Positions 1-9,362 of a stretch of 52,749 bases of DNA are shown piece after piece. Source of the stretch: an uncultured Geobacteraceae bacterium. GTDB taxonomy: Bacteria > Desulfobacterota > Desulfuromonadia > Geobacterales > Pseudopelobacteraceae. The notes under the pieces are model-generated. The model was given only the letters and a program-made list of their open reading frames with translations, made no database searches and had not been told where the DNA came from. The stretch covers positions 1-52,749 of the forward strand of contig CAIMXI010000289.1 in assembly GCA_903845365.1 (NCBI GenBank). Direction: 5' to 3'. The position numbers and the translations under genes were made by a program. How positions within the stretch are numbered: the first letter of the stretch is position 1; the number at the start of each line of letters is the position of its first letter.

Positions 1-214
1 CCTCTATTAACAGAGTCAGTCAACGCTATCCTAGCAAAAGGGATCTGTTCTGTCTACTGGTATCTTTGCGACAAAATATTTTATGTGCGCCGGGTAAAAG
101 GCCAATACATGGGACTCTGTAGATTTGTGCGTCAGTCGTGAAACAGCAGACAAACTTTTCTGATACCAGAACGGCCATAAAGTAAACCAGTTGTGGCACT
201 TCTTCAAGACGTTG

Positions 215-931
215 CTATCTCCAGACCTCATCGGTATACTTCCCATCCATTCCCCGCACGAACAGCGGCCGCTCCACAACCGGTTCCGTACGTCTCCCCT
301 TTGCCAACTCTGCCATGAACATGGTTGCCGATGACTCAGGATTGCTGTGGATCATCCGCAGCCGCAGCAGGGACATTTTCATCGAAACGGCCAGAGAGAT
401 GAATTCGGACAGACGGGACGGAAGGTGGATAAAGCATATTCTCCCTGATGGCTTGACCAGATATTTTGCCGATGCAAGAAAATCTGACAGCCTGGCCGTA
501 GTTTCATGCCTGGCGGAGTCACGACCGATTTTAGGGCTGATTTTTCCGGATCCGGCTTTACGGAATGGTGGATTTGATACGACCAGATCAAATGTTGAGT
601 CAGGATAAGAGTTGCAGAGATTAATGACATCTTCAGCATGCCCTGATACTCTGTCACCAAGACCATTGTGCTGAATGTTCTGCTCGACGATCTGCGCCAT
701 TTCCCGGTTGTTCTCGATAGCCACCACTGAAGAGTCCGGATTTATCCTGGCCAGGACAAGTGAAATGATGCCGCAGCCTGCTCCGAGGTCGATAATGCCG
801 CCAGCCGGCTTTATTGGCTGGCAGAAGCGGGCAAGCAGAAGAGGATCCAGTGAATAGCGGTAACCGTGCCGTGGCTGGAACAGCGTCAGGTCAAACAGCT
901 TGATGTCGTCTTGTGTCAACTCATCCATCAT
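215..931 (-). CDS. tRNA1(Val) adenine-N6-methyltransferase-like (TrmN6/YfiC family)
   Basis: This is a class I SAM-dependent methyltransferase of about 238 residues. Visible motifs are the SAM-binding glycine loop DLGAGCGIIS near residue 50 and the catalytic NPPF motif (VVSNPPF) near residue 120, which is typical of N6-adenine methyltransferases of the TrmN6 type that modify A37 of tRNA-Val. The length fits the family. The ATG at 931 is preferred over a TTG three bases upstream, because AAGGT lies about 7 nt before it; that ribosome site is formed by the last copy of a 7-bp tandem repeat. It is the last gene of the polysaccharide transcription unit and follows the YfhO-like gene by 16 nt. The substrate is inferred; other NPPF methyltransferases (PrmC-like, rRNA) are possible. 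Nothing recognisable lies in bases 1-214. Confidence 0.75.
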   Translation of the reverse strand: MMDELTQDDIKLFDLTLFQPRHGYRYSLDPLLLARFCQPIKPAGGIIDLGAGCGIISLVLARINPDSSVVAIENNREMAQIVEQNIQHNGLGDRVSGHAEDVINLCNSYPDSTFDLVVSNPPFRKAGSGKISPKIGRDSARHETTARLSDFLASAKYLVKPSGRICFIHLPSRLSEFISLAVSMKMSLLRLRMIHSNPESSATMFMAELAKGRRTEPVVERPLFVRGMDGKYTDEVWR

Positions 932-936
932 CAAGT

Positions 937-967
937 ACCTTCAACCTTCAACCTTCAACCTTCAACC
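937..967. repeat. 7-bp tandem repeat (ACCTTCA), about 4.4 copies
   Basis: Four full copies of ACCTTCA plus ACC run from 937 to 967. On the minus strand the unit reads TGAAGGT. The array contains the stop codon of the YfhO-like gene (TGA at 948-950) and supplies the AAGGT ribosome-binding sequence of the downstream methyltransferase. Because the unit is 7 bp, gain or loss of a copy would shift the frame of the last YfhO codons, but a new TGA would appear within the array. Confidence 0.9.
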
Positions 968-3431
968 TGCCTTTCTCCAACCTTCTTCCCCGCCACTCCC
1001 TCACCAGCAACAGCGCAAAAAATGCCAGCGATGCCAGAGTCAGATATTTGCCGATCTTGAAGGGGAGCGGATCGAAGATGAACTCGACTTTGTGGGTACC
1101 TGGGGTGAGGTAGACTCCGCGCAGGATATGGTTGACCGGTTCAATCACGGTTTTCTTGCCATCCAGAGAAGCGTACCACCAGTTATAGTACTTTTCACCA
1201 ATGACCAGCAGACTGTTTTTAAGCACTTGAGCCTCTACCACAATCCGGTTCGCTTCATACAGGGTCACATCAGCCTTTCCTGCGGAAGAGAGAAGCTGAA
1301 CAGGATACGACTCCAGTTGAATGGGGGGAGGCGACTCAACGATGGCAACCTGGTTCGGTTTGAAATCCTCCGCAGCGGAGATGATACGGAGACGCTGCTC
1401 CGGATCGGTAACGATAGCCACTGAGGGAACCAGCCAGGCCTTGGGCAGGACAGTTTTGTTTTCCAGCACCACCGATCCGTTGGACGATTTGAAAACCGGC
1501 TGATATTTCACCGAAAGGAGCGCCTTTTGTGCTTCGAACTCCCCTGACGGCATCAGCAGATATTTCAGATTCATCAAATCAGGCATCGGACCCATTATTG
1601 AGAAAAGATCCAGAAATTGTTTGTAGCGACGTTCACTGATGGTCACATAAGCTGAGACGTTGGCAAAACCATTGTCGGCGTAAAAGTGCGCGTTTTCATC
1701 ATTCAAGGGCTGCATCCGGTAATTTCCGACACTGGGTTTCAAGAAGGTGATGATATCGTTTTTCGCGGCTTCCGCTTTGGCTGCTGGCGGCGGAGCCACT
1801 ACCAGAAAATTGGTATTGACTCGCCGGAGATCACAGAGCACAAGAACAATCAGCAGGGGTAAAAACAGCCGCGTCGGGAGCCACTTCTTGAACCAGGCGG
1901 CAATTGCAGCCAGATAGGCTGCAGCAATTCCAAATGAAAGGATTCCCTCCTTGAACATATTGCCAAAACGTTCCTGAACCAGTTGCTGACCGCTCTGATA
2001 GCGAGTAGGCGCGGCAATAAACTCTTCCATTGCCGCTAATACAGGCTGGCCTGACACCGCAACTGTGAGAGAGATTAATCCGATTAGGAGTGTCACGCAA
2101 CCACACCACCAGAGCCAGAGACCGAGGCGTTTTCTACTCACAGTTTCGTCAGCAAGAATGTCCATACCTCGTCCGGCCAACACTGCAGCTCCAAAGGCAA
2201 ACAGAAAGAGGATCATCTTCGGTACGCGAAAACTGGAGAAGGCGGGGAGATGCTCGAACATAAAGCGATAAATAAAGGTGTATTTGCCTAACGCCATGAC
2301 CAGAGTTGCCGCCATCAGGAAAGTCAGGAAGGTGGTATAGCGATCGCGCCTGAATAAAAGCGGCAACGGCAGGAGAAACCAGGGGAGCAGCCCCAGATAG
2401 TCACTTGTCTGGGTAAAACGCATTCGTCCCCAGTAATAGACCTGTCCTGGAGCCGGGACATCGCCCCCCTCCTGCCTGGAGTAACCGAACAGACCCGGCA
2501 CTAGAAAAGTCAATATCTCCTCAGGAGGTATGGACCAACTCATCCCCTCGTTAAAACCGATACCCTTTTCAGCAGGCTTAACGGCATTCTGGCCGCCGGC
2601 ACTGCTCACCGCTTCGCCTCGTTCGGACTGTTTCGACCAACTGTAGAGAGGAGCAAACGACATGGCGATGGTCGTGAAAAAGAGAACCACAAGAGCAACA
2701 GCCAGAAGAATATCCTTGCGGAATTGTTTGCCGTACTCTCCACGTTGCTCCCGGAATCTTCCCGCCACATGCCAGAACCAGTAGGCACCGACGGCCAGAC
2801 ATGAATAAAATGATATCTGCCAGTGCATGTGGAAAAACTGAATGGCCAGCATCAGCGCCGTCAAGGAATAATGAAAGAACCTCCCGCTCCGCAGACCTTT
2901 TTCCATAAAGAGGAAAACCCAGGGAAACCAGCAGATCGCCTCTAACTTCTGAATATGGCCGGCATTGATAAGCGAAGAATTCTCGGTACAAATCACGTAG
3001 AGCAGCCCAGCCACAAATGCTCCCAAGCGACCGACTCCAATTAGGCGGCAGTAAAAATATGTCCCGATGGAGCCCCAGCAGACAGCCAGAACCACAAGCC
3101 AGGCGATGCTTGAGGGAAAAGGGAAAAAATGCTGGATGAAATAGCGATGGAACAGAAGACCGATAGCATTCCACCCCCCTTCCAGGGTACGCCCGCCGTC
3201 ACTCAATGGATCCCATCCCGCCTGGAAAATGGCAGGAATGCCCTGAATGAACTGTAGTAAGGACTGCTCTTTAAGCGCCTTTGCACCCCAGAAAAACTGG
3301 GTGGTTACGTCGGAAGCACGAATAATCTGGTCGGTGAAAAGGATCCTACCGAATAATCCGATGATGATCATCGTCATCAGTATTATATAGAAGGAATCCC
3401 GCTCAAGAATTCCGTTTTTTTTCTCAGTCAT
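948..3431 (-). CDS. YfhO-family polytopic membrane protein
   Basis: An 827-residue integral membrane protein with about a dozen hydrophobic segments, a large loop near residues 270-350 and a soluble C-terminal part (about 620-790) before a last membrane helix. This is the layout of the YfhO family, GT-C-like membrane proteins implicated in adding sugars to cell-wall or lipid-linked polymers. The N-terminal part holds the loop with ASDVTTQFFWGAKAL, a DxxxQ-type acidic motif expected for such enzymes. The ATG at 3431 has GAGGGG about 5 nt upstream. It lies 20 nt after the epimerase gene in the polysaccharide cluster, so a role in decorating the surface glycan is likely. Donor and acceptor cannot be read from the sequence. 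Its C-terminus ends inside the 7-bp repeat. Confidence 0.75.
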   Translation of the reverse strand: MTEKKNGILERDSFYIILMTMIIIGLFGRILFTDQIIRASDVTTQFFWGAKALKEQSLLQFIQGIPAIFQAGWDPLSDGGRTLEGGWNAIGLLFHRYFIQHFFPFPSSIAWLVVLAVCWGSIGTYFYCRLIGVGRLGAFVAGLLYVICTENSSLINAGHIQKLEAICWFPWVFLFMEKGLRSGRFFHYSLTALMLAIQFFHMHWQISFYSCLAVGAYWFWHVAGRFREQRGEYGKQFRKDILLAVALVVLFFTTIAMSFAPLYSWSKQSERGEAVSSAGGQNAVKPAEKGIGFNEGMSWSIPPEEILTFLVPGLFGYSRQEGGDVPAPGQVYYWGRMRFTQTSDYLGLLPWFLLPLPLLFRRDRYTTFLTFLMAATLVMALGKYTFIYRFMFEHLPAFSSFRVPKMILFLFAFGAAVLAGRGMDILADETVSRKRLGLWLWWCGCVTLLIGLISLTVAVSGQPVLAAMEEFIAAPTRYQSGQQLVQERFGNMFKEGILSFGIAAAYLAAIAAWFKKWLPTRLFLPLLIVLVLCDLRRVNTNFLVVAPPPAAKAEAAKNDIITFLKPSVGNYRMQPLNDENAHFYADNGFANVSAYVTISERRYKQFLDLFSIMGPMPDLMNLKYLLMPSGEFEAQKALLSVKYQPVFKSSNGSVVLENKTVLPKAWLVPSVAIVTDPEQRLRIISAAEDFKPNQVAIVESPPPIQLESYPVQLLSSAGKADVTLYEANRIVVEAQVLKNSLLVIGEKYYNWWYASLDGKKTVIEPVNHILRGVYLTPGTHKVEFIFDPLPFKIGKYLTLASLAFFALLLVREWRGRRLEKGRLKVEG

Positions 3432-3451
3432 GCTTTCCCCTCATCCCTCAT

Positions 3452-4411
3452 TCACCGATAACTCAGCACCGTGCGTTTAATCCCCTCGCGAATATCCGTA
3501 CTTGGGCTCCAGCCCAGTTCATGCCTTGCCAAAGTGATATCGGATAGATAGTCTCCGGTTTCAATAGCCCGGTATTCCTCCGGCCACGCCCCCCGGACAA
3601 TTTTCCCTTGACCGGCCTCCGCTACCGCCAGTTCCGCCAACTCCAGCAGACTCTTTCCCTGACCGTCACCAATGTTGTAAATCCTGCCGCGTGCTGCAGG
3701 TTGGGCCGCAGCGAGCAGGAATGCGTCCACCAGATCGTCTATATACAGGTAGTCGCGACGCTGACTGCCGTCGCCAAAAAGTATAATTGGTCTCCCGGAA
3801 ACAGCAGCCTGGATGAAACTATTGGCAATACCGTAAGCCCTCCCCTCCCCTGCCTGGAACGGACCGTAGGGATTTGAGATGCGCAACACAGTCGCCTTGA
3901 GCCCATACAGTTTGCCATAGATAAAATGATAGTTTTCCACAGCCATCTTATGAGCCGCGTAGATCGATTCAGGTGCCAGAGGATGTTTCTCGTCAACCGG
4001 CAAGTATTGAGGCTTGCCATAAACCAGTCGGCTACTCGGAAAAACAATGCTCACACCAGGGTTAAAAGTACGGCACGCTTCCAATATAGTCAGCTGGCCT
4101 CGACAATTGATGTCAAGATCATTGAGCGGAGTCTTGTTGCTGGCCGCCGCGCCCGATTTACCTGCCAGATTAAATATTATCTCCTGATCCCTGATAACCC
4201 GCTCAACCTTGTCTGCATCCCTGATATCGGCAATTGCAATCCGGATGTGGTCCAGAAAATCCGCATGCATCTCCGAGACTCCGGGCGGCATGAAGTTGTC
4301 CAGTACCGTAACCGAAGCGCCCAATTCCAGTAGACGCCGGGAGAGATTCAAACCGATAAAACCGAGACCCCCGGTGACGAGCACCCTTTTACCGCTATAG
4401 TCACTGTTCAT
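3452..4411 (-). CDS. NAD-dependent sugar epimerase/dehydratase
   Basis: A 319-residue extended short-chain dehydrogenase. The N-terminus has the Rossmann motif GGLGFIG (about residues 15-21), an active-site serine in FPSSRLVYG and the catalytic YxxxK pair in YAAHK (about residue 152-156). These mark the UDP-glucose 4-epimerase/nucleotide-sugar dehydratase family, which interconverts NDP-sugars in the cytoplasm. The exact substrate (UDP-Glc/Gal, dTDP- or GDP-sugar) cannot be set by eye. Its ATG overlaps the TAA of the preceding glycosyltransferase by one base (TAATG), so the two are translationally coupled. It probably supplies a sugar donor to the neighbouring transferases. Confidence 0.85.
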   Translation of the reverse strand: MNSDYSGKRVLVTGGLGFIGLNLSRRLLELGASVTVLDNFMPPGVSEMHADFLDHIRIAIADIRDADKVERVIRDQEIIFNLAGKSGAAASNKTPLNDLDINCRGQLTILEACRTFNPGVSIVFPSSRLVYGKPQYLPVDEKHPLAPESIYAAHKMAVENYHFIYGKLYGLKATVLRISNPYGPFQAGEGRAYGIANSFIQAAVSGRPIILFGDGSQRRDYLYIDDLVDAFLLAAAQPAARGRIYNIGDGQGKSLLELAELAVAEAGQGKIVRGAWPEEYRAIETGDYLSDITLARHELGWSPSTDIREGIKRTVLSYR

Positions 4412-5409
4412 TACTTGTTCCTCTCATTTTTGATCACCGCTTCGTAAATTTCTTCCACTCTCCCAATCATCCGCTCTGCTGTAAACTGACCAAGAAACTC
4501 CTTACCCTGCCTCACCAAACGCTCCGACAGCTCCCGATCGGTCAGGCACTGGGCTATCCGTTCGGCAAGCAGGGGATAATTGTCAAGCGGCACGATGAAA
4601 CCGGTTTCACCATCCAGAACTATTTCCGAATTACCACCGGCATCTGAAAGAACAGGCGGCACTCCGGCCATAGTCGCCTCGGAGGAAACCAGCGGAATCG
4701 CTTCAATCTCAGACGGCATGACGAACGCCTTGGCCTTGCCGTAGGTTTTGTACAGCTCGGCGCGGGGCATGCCATAGATAAACTCCACCGGCAGTCCTCG
4801 TGCAAGAAAACGGGCAAACATCTTGACATAGCCATAATCGTTGCCAATCACCATCAGGCGTGCATCAGGCACTTTTTCAAGCAGCATCGGCAGGGCCCGC
4901 AGCAGGCGATGAATTCCCTTGCGGAAATAATCCCCTCCCACGAACAGGATCAGGTTCTCTTTCTCCTCCCACGGGCGGGACTCGATCTCACTGTAGTCAA
5001 GGCCGTAATAGAAGTTCAGGTACTTGTGCTGGTGATCATAGAGGTCATAGACATACTGGCCGTGTAATATGATGCCGTCAATATACTTGAAAAGCCGATG
5101 GTATTTGATCTTCCGGTATTGCTGCAACAGAAAGCGCACCGGAAAGTCGAGACAGAAGAAATGAAAATAGCGCACCCAGTAATAGTCGTGGCTGTCCACC
5201 ACCAGCGGGCAGCGGAGCTTTTGCGCCAGCTCCGGCGAAAGATGCTTCAGGTTGAGACAGTGGGCGATATCCCACACCTCATCCAGATCCGCATCAGACT
5301 CGTAGATCTTGACCGTGTGGCGCTTTGCGAGCTCACGCAGGACATTGGCCTGATAGGTACCGCCTCCGGTCAGCGATTCACCAGTATTTGCAATTATCAG
5401 TATTCTCAC
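4411..5409 (-). CDS. Glycosyltransferase family 4
   Basis: A 332-residue GT-B fold transferase. The N-terminus (MRILIIANTGESLTGGGTYQ) is the usual first strand and glycine-rich loop. The C-terminal half has LFVGGDYFRKGIHRLLRA and the acid/EX7E-type region PSEIEAIPLVSSEATMAG..PVL, both typical of the GT4 donor-binding domain. It is a cytoplasmic or membrane-attached enzyme that moves a sugar from an NDP-sugar to a growing glycan. It sits between a GT2 gene (22 nt upstream) and the epimerase (1-nt overlap). Sugar specificity is unknown. Confidence 0.85.
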   Translation of the reverse strand: MRILIIANTGESLTGGGTYQANVLRELAKRHTVKIYESDADLDEVWDIAHCLNLKHLSPELAQKLRCPLVVDSHDYYWVRYFHFFCLDFPVRFLLQQYRKIKYHRLFKYIDGIILHGQYVYDLYDHQHKYLNFYYGLDYSEIESRPWEEKENLILFVGGDYFRKGIHRLLRALPMLLEKVPDARLMVIGNDYGYVKMFARFLARGLPVEFIYGMPRAELYKTYGKAKAFVMPSEIEAIPLVSSEATMAGVPPVLSDAGGNSEIVLDGETGFIVPLDNYPLLAERIAQCLTDRELSERLVRQGKEFLGQFTAERMIGRVEEIYEAVIKNERNK

Positions 5410-5431
5410 AATCTGTCAGGCTCCTCTTCCC

Positions 5432-6412
5432 TCATCCCTTTTTACCCATCTTCCTGAAAAAAGTTTTCAACGCCCCTTCATATGGCGAGAACAACCATTC
5501 AATCTCGCCACCAGAGAGAGTGCTCCCCGCCTGCACTTCACGCCTCTTTGCCAGGAGCTTCCCCATATTTTTCACGACATCAAATCGTGCTCTAACAGCC
5601 GCAGCGCCGACCCCTTTCAACAATGCCAGCACAAGAGCAGCCAGATCATAGAAGAAGAGAACCGGCAGGCGCTTCAGCAGAAGGCCAAGCGGCCAGTTTT
5701 TGATGATTACATACCACTTGTTACGATGAGTGTAGTAGGTCTTAAAACCGCTCATCACGCCACCGGTCGCGGAATGAACGTGGTAAACAAGCGCCCGTGG
5801 TGCAACAAGCGCATTCCAGCCGGCCAGTCGGGCACGCCAGGCAAGATCAAAGTCCTCGTAATAAGCAAAGAAGTCAGGGTCATAGAAGCCGATCTCATCC
5901 AGCATCTCCCGGCGGTAAAGCGCCGCCCCGCCGCATGGGCCGAAGATGGCGGCACCATCATATTGGCCGGAATCAGTCTCTCCGATGCCGATGTTATAGC
6001 CAAGTCCATTTGTGCCGATTTTCAGGCCGACCGCATCAATCCACTCAGGCTTGTAATAGTTACGCATTTTTGCCGCAACCATGCCGATGCCGGCATCACT
6101 CTCAACAACCTGGACCAGTTCTGCCAAGAATTCTGGAGCAGCTTTTGTATCATTGTTGAGCGTCACGATATAAGCACCCTGCGTCAGCGCCAGACCATGG
6201 TTGTTCCCCTCAGCAAAGCCAACGTTCTCTTGCAGTTCAAGCAGCCGCACCCAAGGATAGGCACCACGCACATATTCCGCTGAGCCATCGGTGGAGCCGT
6301 TATCCACCAGGATTGTCTCAAAGTCGCGGCAGGTCTGCGCTGCCAGAGATTCAAGGCATTCAGTGAGATAGGCACGACCGTTCCAGGTCAGGATGATGAC
6401 GGAAACACTCAC
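5432..6412 (-). CDS. Glycosyltransferase family 2 (rhamnosyltransferase-like)
   Basis: A 326-residue GT-A fold transferase. VSVIILTWNGRAYL and ILVDNGSTDGS at the N-terminus are the nucleotide-binding segments; LNNDTKAAPEF carries the DxD-like metal site; YEDFDLAWRARLAGW is the ED catalytic-base motif of WbbL-type rhamnosyltransferases. The C-terminal 80 residues are basic and partly hydrophobic, suggesting membrane attachment. The ATG at 6412 overlaps the end of the preceding GT4 gene by 4 nt (ATGA), showing operon coupling. The donor is probably dTDP- or GDP-deoxysugar by family analogy, but this is not proven. Confidence 0.87.
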   Translation of the reverse strand: MSVSVIILTWNGRAYLTECLESLAAQTCRDFETILVDNGSTDGSAEYVRGAYPWVRLLELQENVGFAEGNNHGLALTQGAYIVTLNNDTKAAPEFLAELVQVVESDAGIGMVAAKMRNYYKPEWIDAVGLKIGTNGLGYNIGIGETDSGQYDGAAIFGPCGGAALYRREMLDEIGFYDPDFFAYYEDFDLAWRARLAGWNALVAPRALVYHVHSATGGVMSGFKTYYTHRNKWYVIIKNWPLGLLLKRLPVLFFYDLAALVLALLKGVGAAAVRARFDVVKNMGKLLAKRREVQAGSTLSGGEIEWLFSPYEGALKTFFRKMGKKG

Positions 6413-7632
6413 TTCTTTACCCGCACCATTTCGGCGTAGATTTTATCCAGGTCATTGCAGACCCGTTGCCATGAAAAGCGCCGTTCAATAAGCTCCCGCG
6501 CCCGCTCTCCTAATGCAATCCGCCGAGCCTTATCGGAAAAGAGCGTAACCACCGCCTCGGCAAACGCAGAAGGGTCATCAGCTATTATCATAGCACCATC
6601 ATCGGCCTCTGCAATCCCCTCGGCACCGACAGAGGTCGTCACCACCGGTTTGCCGCAGGCCATTGCCTCCAGCACCTTGATCTTGATCCCGCCACCGTAG
6701 CGTATTGGCGCTACGACTACGTCAACCGAACCGTAGAAGGCGGGAACGTCGTCGACAAAACCTAAGCAGGTGATACCGTTCTCTTTCGCATCAAGCAGAG
6801 ATAACGGAGGATTTTTACCAGCCACAACAAACTCGGCGAGAGGCAGCTTTTTTCTGACCAGCGGCAGAACCGCTTCAGCAAAGTAGAGGGCGGCATCAAC
6901 GTTGGGCTGATGGCCAAAACTGGCGAGAAAGCCTATTTTTATGGCGGTATCCCGTACCGATGATGTGTGGAGTGGTATATCAACAGCGATTGCGTTGGCA
7001 TAGACATTAAGATCCGGCATGACCATTTTGACTGCCGCCGCATCCTGGCTGGTAACCGTCAGCACTTTGCCGAACCGGGGGAACCAGCGGGATTCGTAGC
7101 GCACCCAGAACAGCCACTGCATCAGATAGTAAATCCTGGCCAAGAGATTCCCGGCATTCATGGCTCTGCGGAACACCCCTACCAGTGCGGCATCCAGAGT
7201 ATCCATAACGGCCGGAACACCTTGGCACGCCTCGATATAATGGGCCATCTGGGGGAAACAGATATGGATCACATCGGGATTATGCTTCTTGATAGCACGG
7301 TGGATCTCTTCGTTCATCGCATGGCTAAGACATTTACGGACGACTACGGGGGTAAAAGTGGCGATTGAGAAGATGTTATGTTGTACTCGGCGCGCAAGGT
7401 TTAGGAGTTTGGCAAAAGCCCCCCCCCCTGCAGCACCGGGGAATGGAACGGTTATTACCTCGGTGCAGAACTGTTGCAACTCAGCCAGTTTAGGCATATC
7501 CCGCGAACCGGCGAACGAGAGGCAGGTAATAGTGTGATGCGATGAGAGGTTCTTGATGAGGTTAAACATCACCGTACCGCCGCCGTCAGCGCCGGGGGAA
7601 GGTAAATAGGGAGTCGCTATCAGTATGCGCAC
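6409..7632 (-). CDS. Glycosyltransferase family 4
   Basis: A GT-B transferase of about 407 residues. The open frame extends to 7698, but the GTG at 7632 is the better start: it gives the standard GT4 N-terminus VRILIATPYLPSPGADGG, lies 4 nt after the stop of the methyltransferase upstream, and has GAAGGA about 8 nt before it. The C-terminal domain has IGFLASFGHQPNVDA, FVDDVPAFYGSVDVVVAPIR and KVLEAMACGKPVV, the donor-binding signature of GT4 enzymes. A central hydrophobic patch (IYYLMQWLFW) suggests contact with the membrane. It belongs to the same transcription unit as the GT2 gene that follows with a 4-nt overlap. Confidence 0.85.
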   Translation of the reverse strand: MRILIATPYLPSPGADGGGTVMFNLIKNLSSHHTITCLSFAGSRDMPKLAELQQFCTEVITVPFPGAAGGGAFAKLLNLARRVQHNIFSIATFTPVVVRKCLSHAMNEEIHRAIKKHNPDVIHICFPQMAHYIEACQGVPAVMDTLDAALVGVFRRAMNAGNLLARIYYLMQWLFWVRYESRWFPRFGKVLTVTSQDAAAVKMVMPDLNVYANAIAVDIPLHTSSVRDTAIKIGFLASFGHQPNVDAALYFAEAVLPLVRKKLPLAEFVVAGKNPPLSLLDAKENGITCLGFVDDVPAFYGSVDVVVAPIRYGGGIKIKVLEAMACGKPVVTTSVGAEGIAEADDGAMIIADDPSAFAEAVVTLFSDKARRIALGERARELIERRFSWQRVCNDLDKIYAEMVRVKK

Positions 7633-7636
7633 GTTG

Positions 7637-8398
7637 CTACCCAATCCTTCTTGACACAAAGACCGAGCTGTCGAAAATGCCGGAAGTGCGGTCGGCAAAA
7701 GAGGAAAATTCTACCCGCGTTTCAAATCCAATATCGTTAAGCTGTGCAAACATGTCAATCCCGAACGTCCGGTAGGCCAGGATAGTTCCGCGAAGCGGGT
7801 CGCCATGATATTCTGGAGGGAGGAGATGCACATCTTCATCACCTGTGGTGTCCACCCGGACTAACGTAGGGCGGTCAAAATGGAATGGAACCGTAAAGAT
7901 ATGATATCCGCCAGGCCGCAGAACACGGCGTATCTCCCGGAATCCTTTTTCGGGGTGTCGTACATGTTCGAAAACATCCTCGGTGATAACGAAATCGAAG
8001 GAGTTGTCAGCATAGGTCAAGGCTTCGATATTCTGGCAGGAAGTGCGGGGCGAAATTTCCGTACCGGGAGCCACCCCGTCTTTGTAATAGGAGCTGAAAT
8101 AACCGTTATAGTTCCGCAAAACTCTACTGAAGCAATCGTCCATGGCGGTGTTGTAAATGGTGACAGCCGAACCTGGCAGATCGGCAATTGAGGAACATCC
8201 CTCGCCAATAATACCGAGCATCGCTTTCGCCACATGGCGGTTGCGCGAGGCGCTGCGGCAGAAGAGGCAGATCATGGTATTTCTGAACGACTCCTTATCC
8301 AGACAGAAAAAAATCGTCAACTTGCCGCACACTGTACACCTGCCAAATCTGTGGTGTCGGTAATTTAGGACTGCTTTGCCGAGCTTGGGGGTTTTCAT
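7637..8398 (-). CDS. SAM-dependent methyltransferase with N-terminal zinc ribbon
   Basis: A 253-residue protein. Residues about 20-50 hold two CxxC knuckles (CTVC and CLFC), likely a zinc ribbon. The rest is a Methyltransf_11-type fold: ITEDVFEHVRHPEKGFREIRRVLRPGG is the recognisable motif IV/V region. The glycine-rich motif I is weak, so SAM binding may be altered. In this setting it probably methylates a sugar or glycan intermediate, as is common in O-antigen and EPS clusters. The next gene starts 4 nt after its stop. The substrate is unknown. Confidence 0.75.
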   Translation of the reverse strand: MKTPKLGKAVLNYRHHRFGRCTVCGKLTIFFCLDKESFRNTMICLFCRSASRNRHVAKAMLGIIGEGCSSIADLPGSAVTIYNTAMDDCFSRVLRNYNGYFSSYYKDGVAPGTEISPRTSCQNIEALTYADNSFDFVITEDVFEHVRHPEKGFREIRRVLRPGGYHIFTVPFHFDRPTLVRVDTTGDEDVHLLPPEYHGDPLRGTILAYRTFGIDMFAQLNDIGFETRVEFSSFADRTSGIFDSSVFVSRRIG

Positions 8399-8413
8399 TC
8401 AATGTTTACCATT

Positions 8414-9310
8414 TTAACTTTTATATGCACCGGTTTTATTTAACATGAAATCCATGATACCCCTGAGCGCTTTCCATGCGCAAGCGAACCGACATTTTTT
8501 AATGTTTACCAGTACATGTTCGAAAAAGTCATATAGCAAAGCCCCTAAAAATTTATCTGGAAAATTGCGTTTAATAAAGTAGAGCCGGTTGCGGGCTGTA
8601 TAGTAGAGCAGTATGGGAGAAGAGGCTCCGCCGACACTGAGCGAAACCTTGTGGTGCACCAGTGAAGCCGGACAGTACGACAGTTTCCATCCTTTTTCCC
8701 CTGCCCGGGCGCTCCAGTCGGCATCCTCGAAATAGAGAAAAAGGCCATCGTCGAGCAGACCGATAATGTCCATCATTTCCCTACGGGCAAGCAGACTGCA
8801 TCCGGTGATGTAACCGGTTTCGCATGCGGCATCAAACTGACCCCGGTCGTCCTCATTCAGACCACGGTGGTGCAGAAGGTACGGCCTATCTGGATCAAGC
8901 ACCGCGCCTGCGTACCAGAGCAGCCGGGGATTGGCATAATAAACAATCTTGCTTCCCACCATGCCGACAGTTTTGTCGCCTTCCGCCACCTGTACCAGAG
9001 CAGAAAGAGCTTCGGCAGCCACTACGGTGTCGTTGTTAAGGAGCCATATGTAGTCTGCACCATGTTCAATGGCATAGCGGATTCCGACGTTGTTCCCCCC
9101 GGCAAAGCCAAGGTTGGCTCCGGCTTGGATTAACTCGATTTCGGGAAACCGCTCACGCAGGATTGCTTCGGAATTATCTGTCGAACCGTTGTCGATGATC
9201 AGGATGCGGAAATTTGGATACGACAGTTTGCAGCAAGATTCGACACATTCGATAGTGTCCTGGTAGCCATCCCAGTTGAGCAAAATTATGTAAATCAGAG
9301 TTGTCTTCAT
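8414..9310 (-). CDS. Glycosyltransferase family 2 (rhamnosyltransferase-like)
   Basis: A GT-A transferase of about 298 residues. IYIILLNWDGYQDTIECVESC and LIIDNGSTDNSE form the donor site, WLLNNDTVVAAEAL the metal site, and YFEDADWSARAGEKGW the ED base motif. It is a paralogue of the GT2 at 5432-6412. The open frame reaches a GTG at 9331, but the ATG at 9310 gives the usual family N-terminus; neither has a strong ribosome site. It has a 15-nt gap to the following methyltransferase. Likely role: adding a (deoxy)hexose to the surface glycan. Confidence 0.83.
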   Translation of the reverse strand: MKTTLIYIILLNWDGYQDTIECVESCCKLSYPNFRILIIDNGSTDNSEAILRERFPEIELIQAGANLGFAGGNNVGIRYAIEHGADYIWLLNNDTVVAAEALSALVQVAEGDKTVGMVGSKIVYYANPRLLWYAGAVLDPDRPYLLHHRGLNEDDRGQFDAACETGYITGCSLLARREMMDIIGLLDDGLFLYFEDADWSARAGEKGWKLSYCPASLVHHKVSLSVGGASSPILLYYTARNRLYFIKRNFPDKFLGALLYDFFEHVLVNIKKCRFACAWKALRGIMDFMLNKTGAYKS

Positions 9311-9362
9311 GAAATAATTATCTACCAACACGCGACTTATTTTAAGGATTCGTCATAGAGGG

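Noticed and set aside
31..279. A minus-strand frame at the left edge
   Set aside because: It overlaps the TrmN6-like gene in another frame and has no recognisable content.
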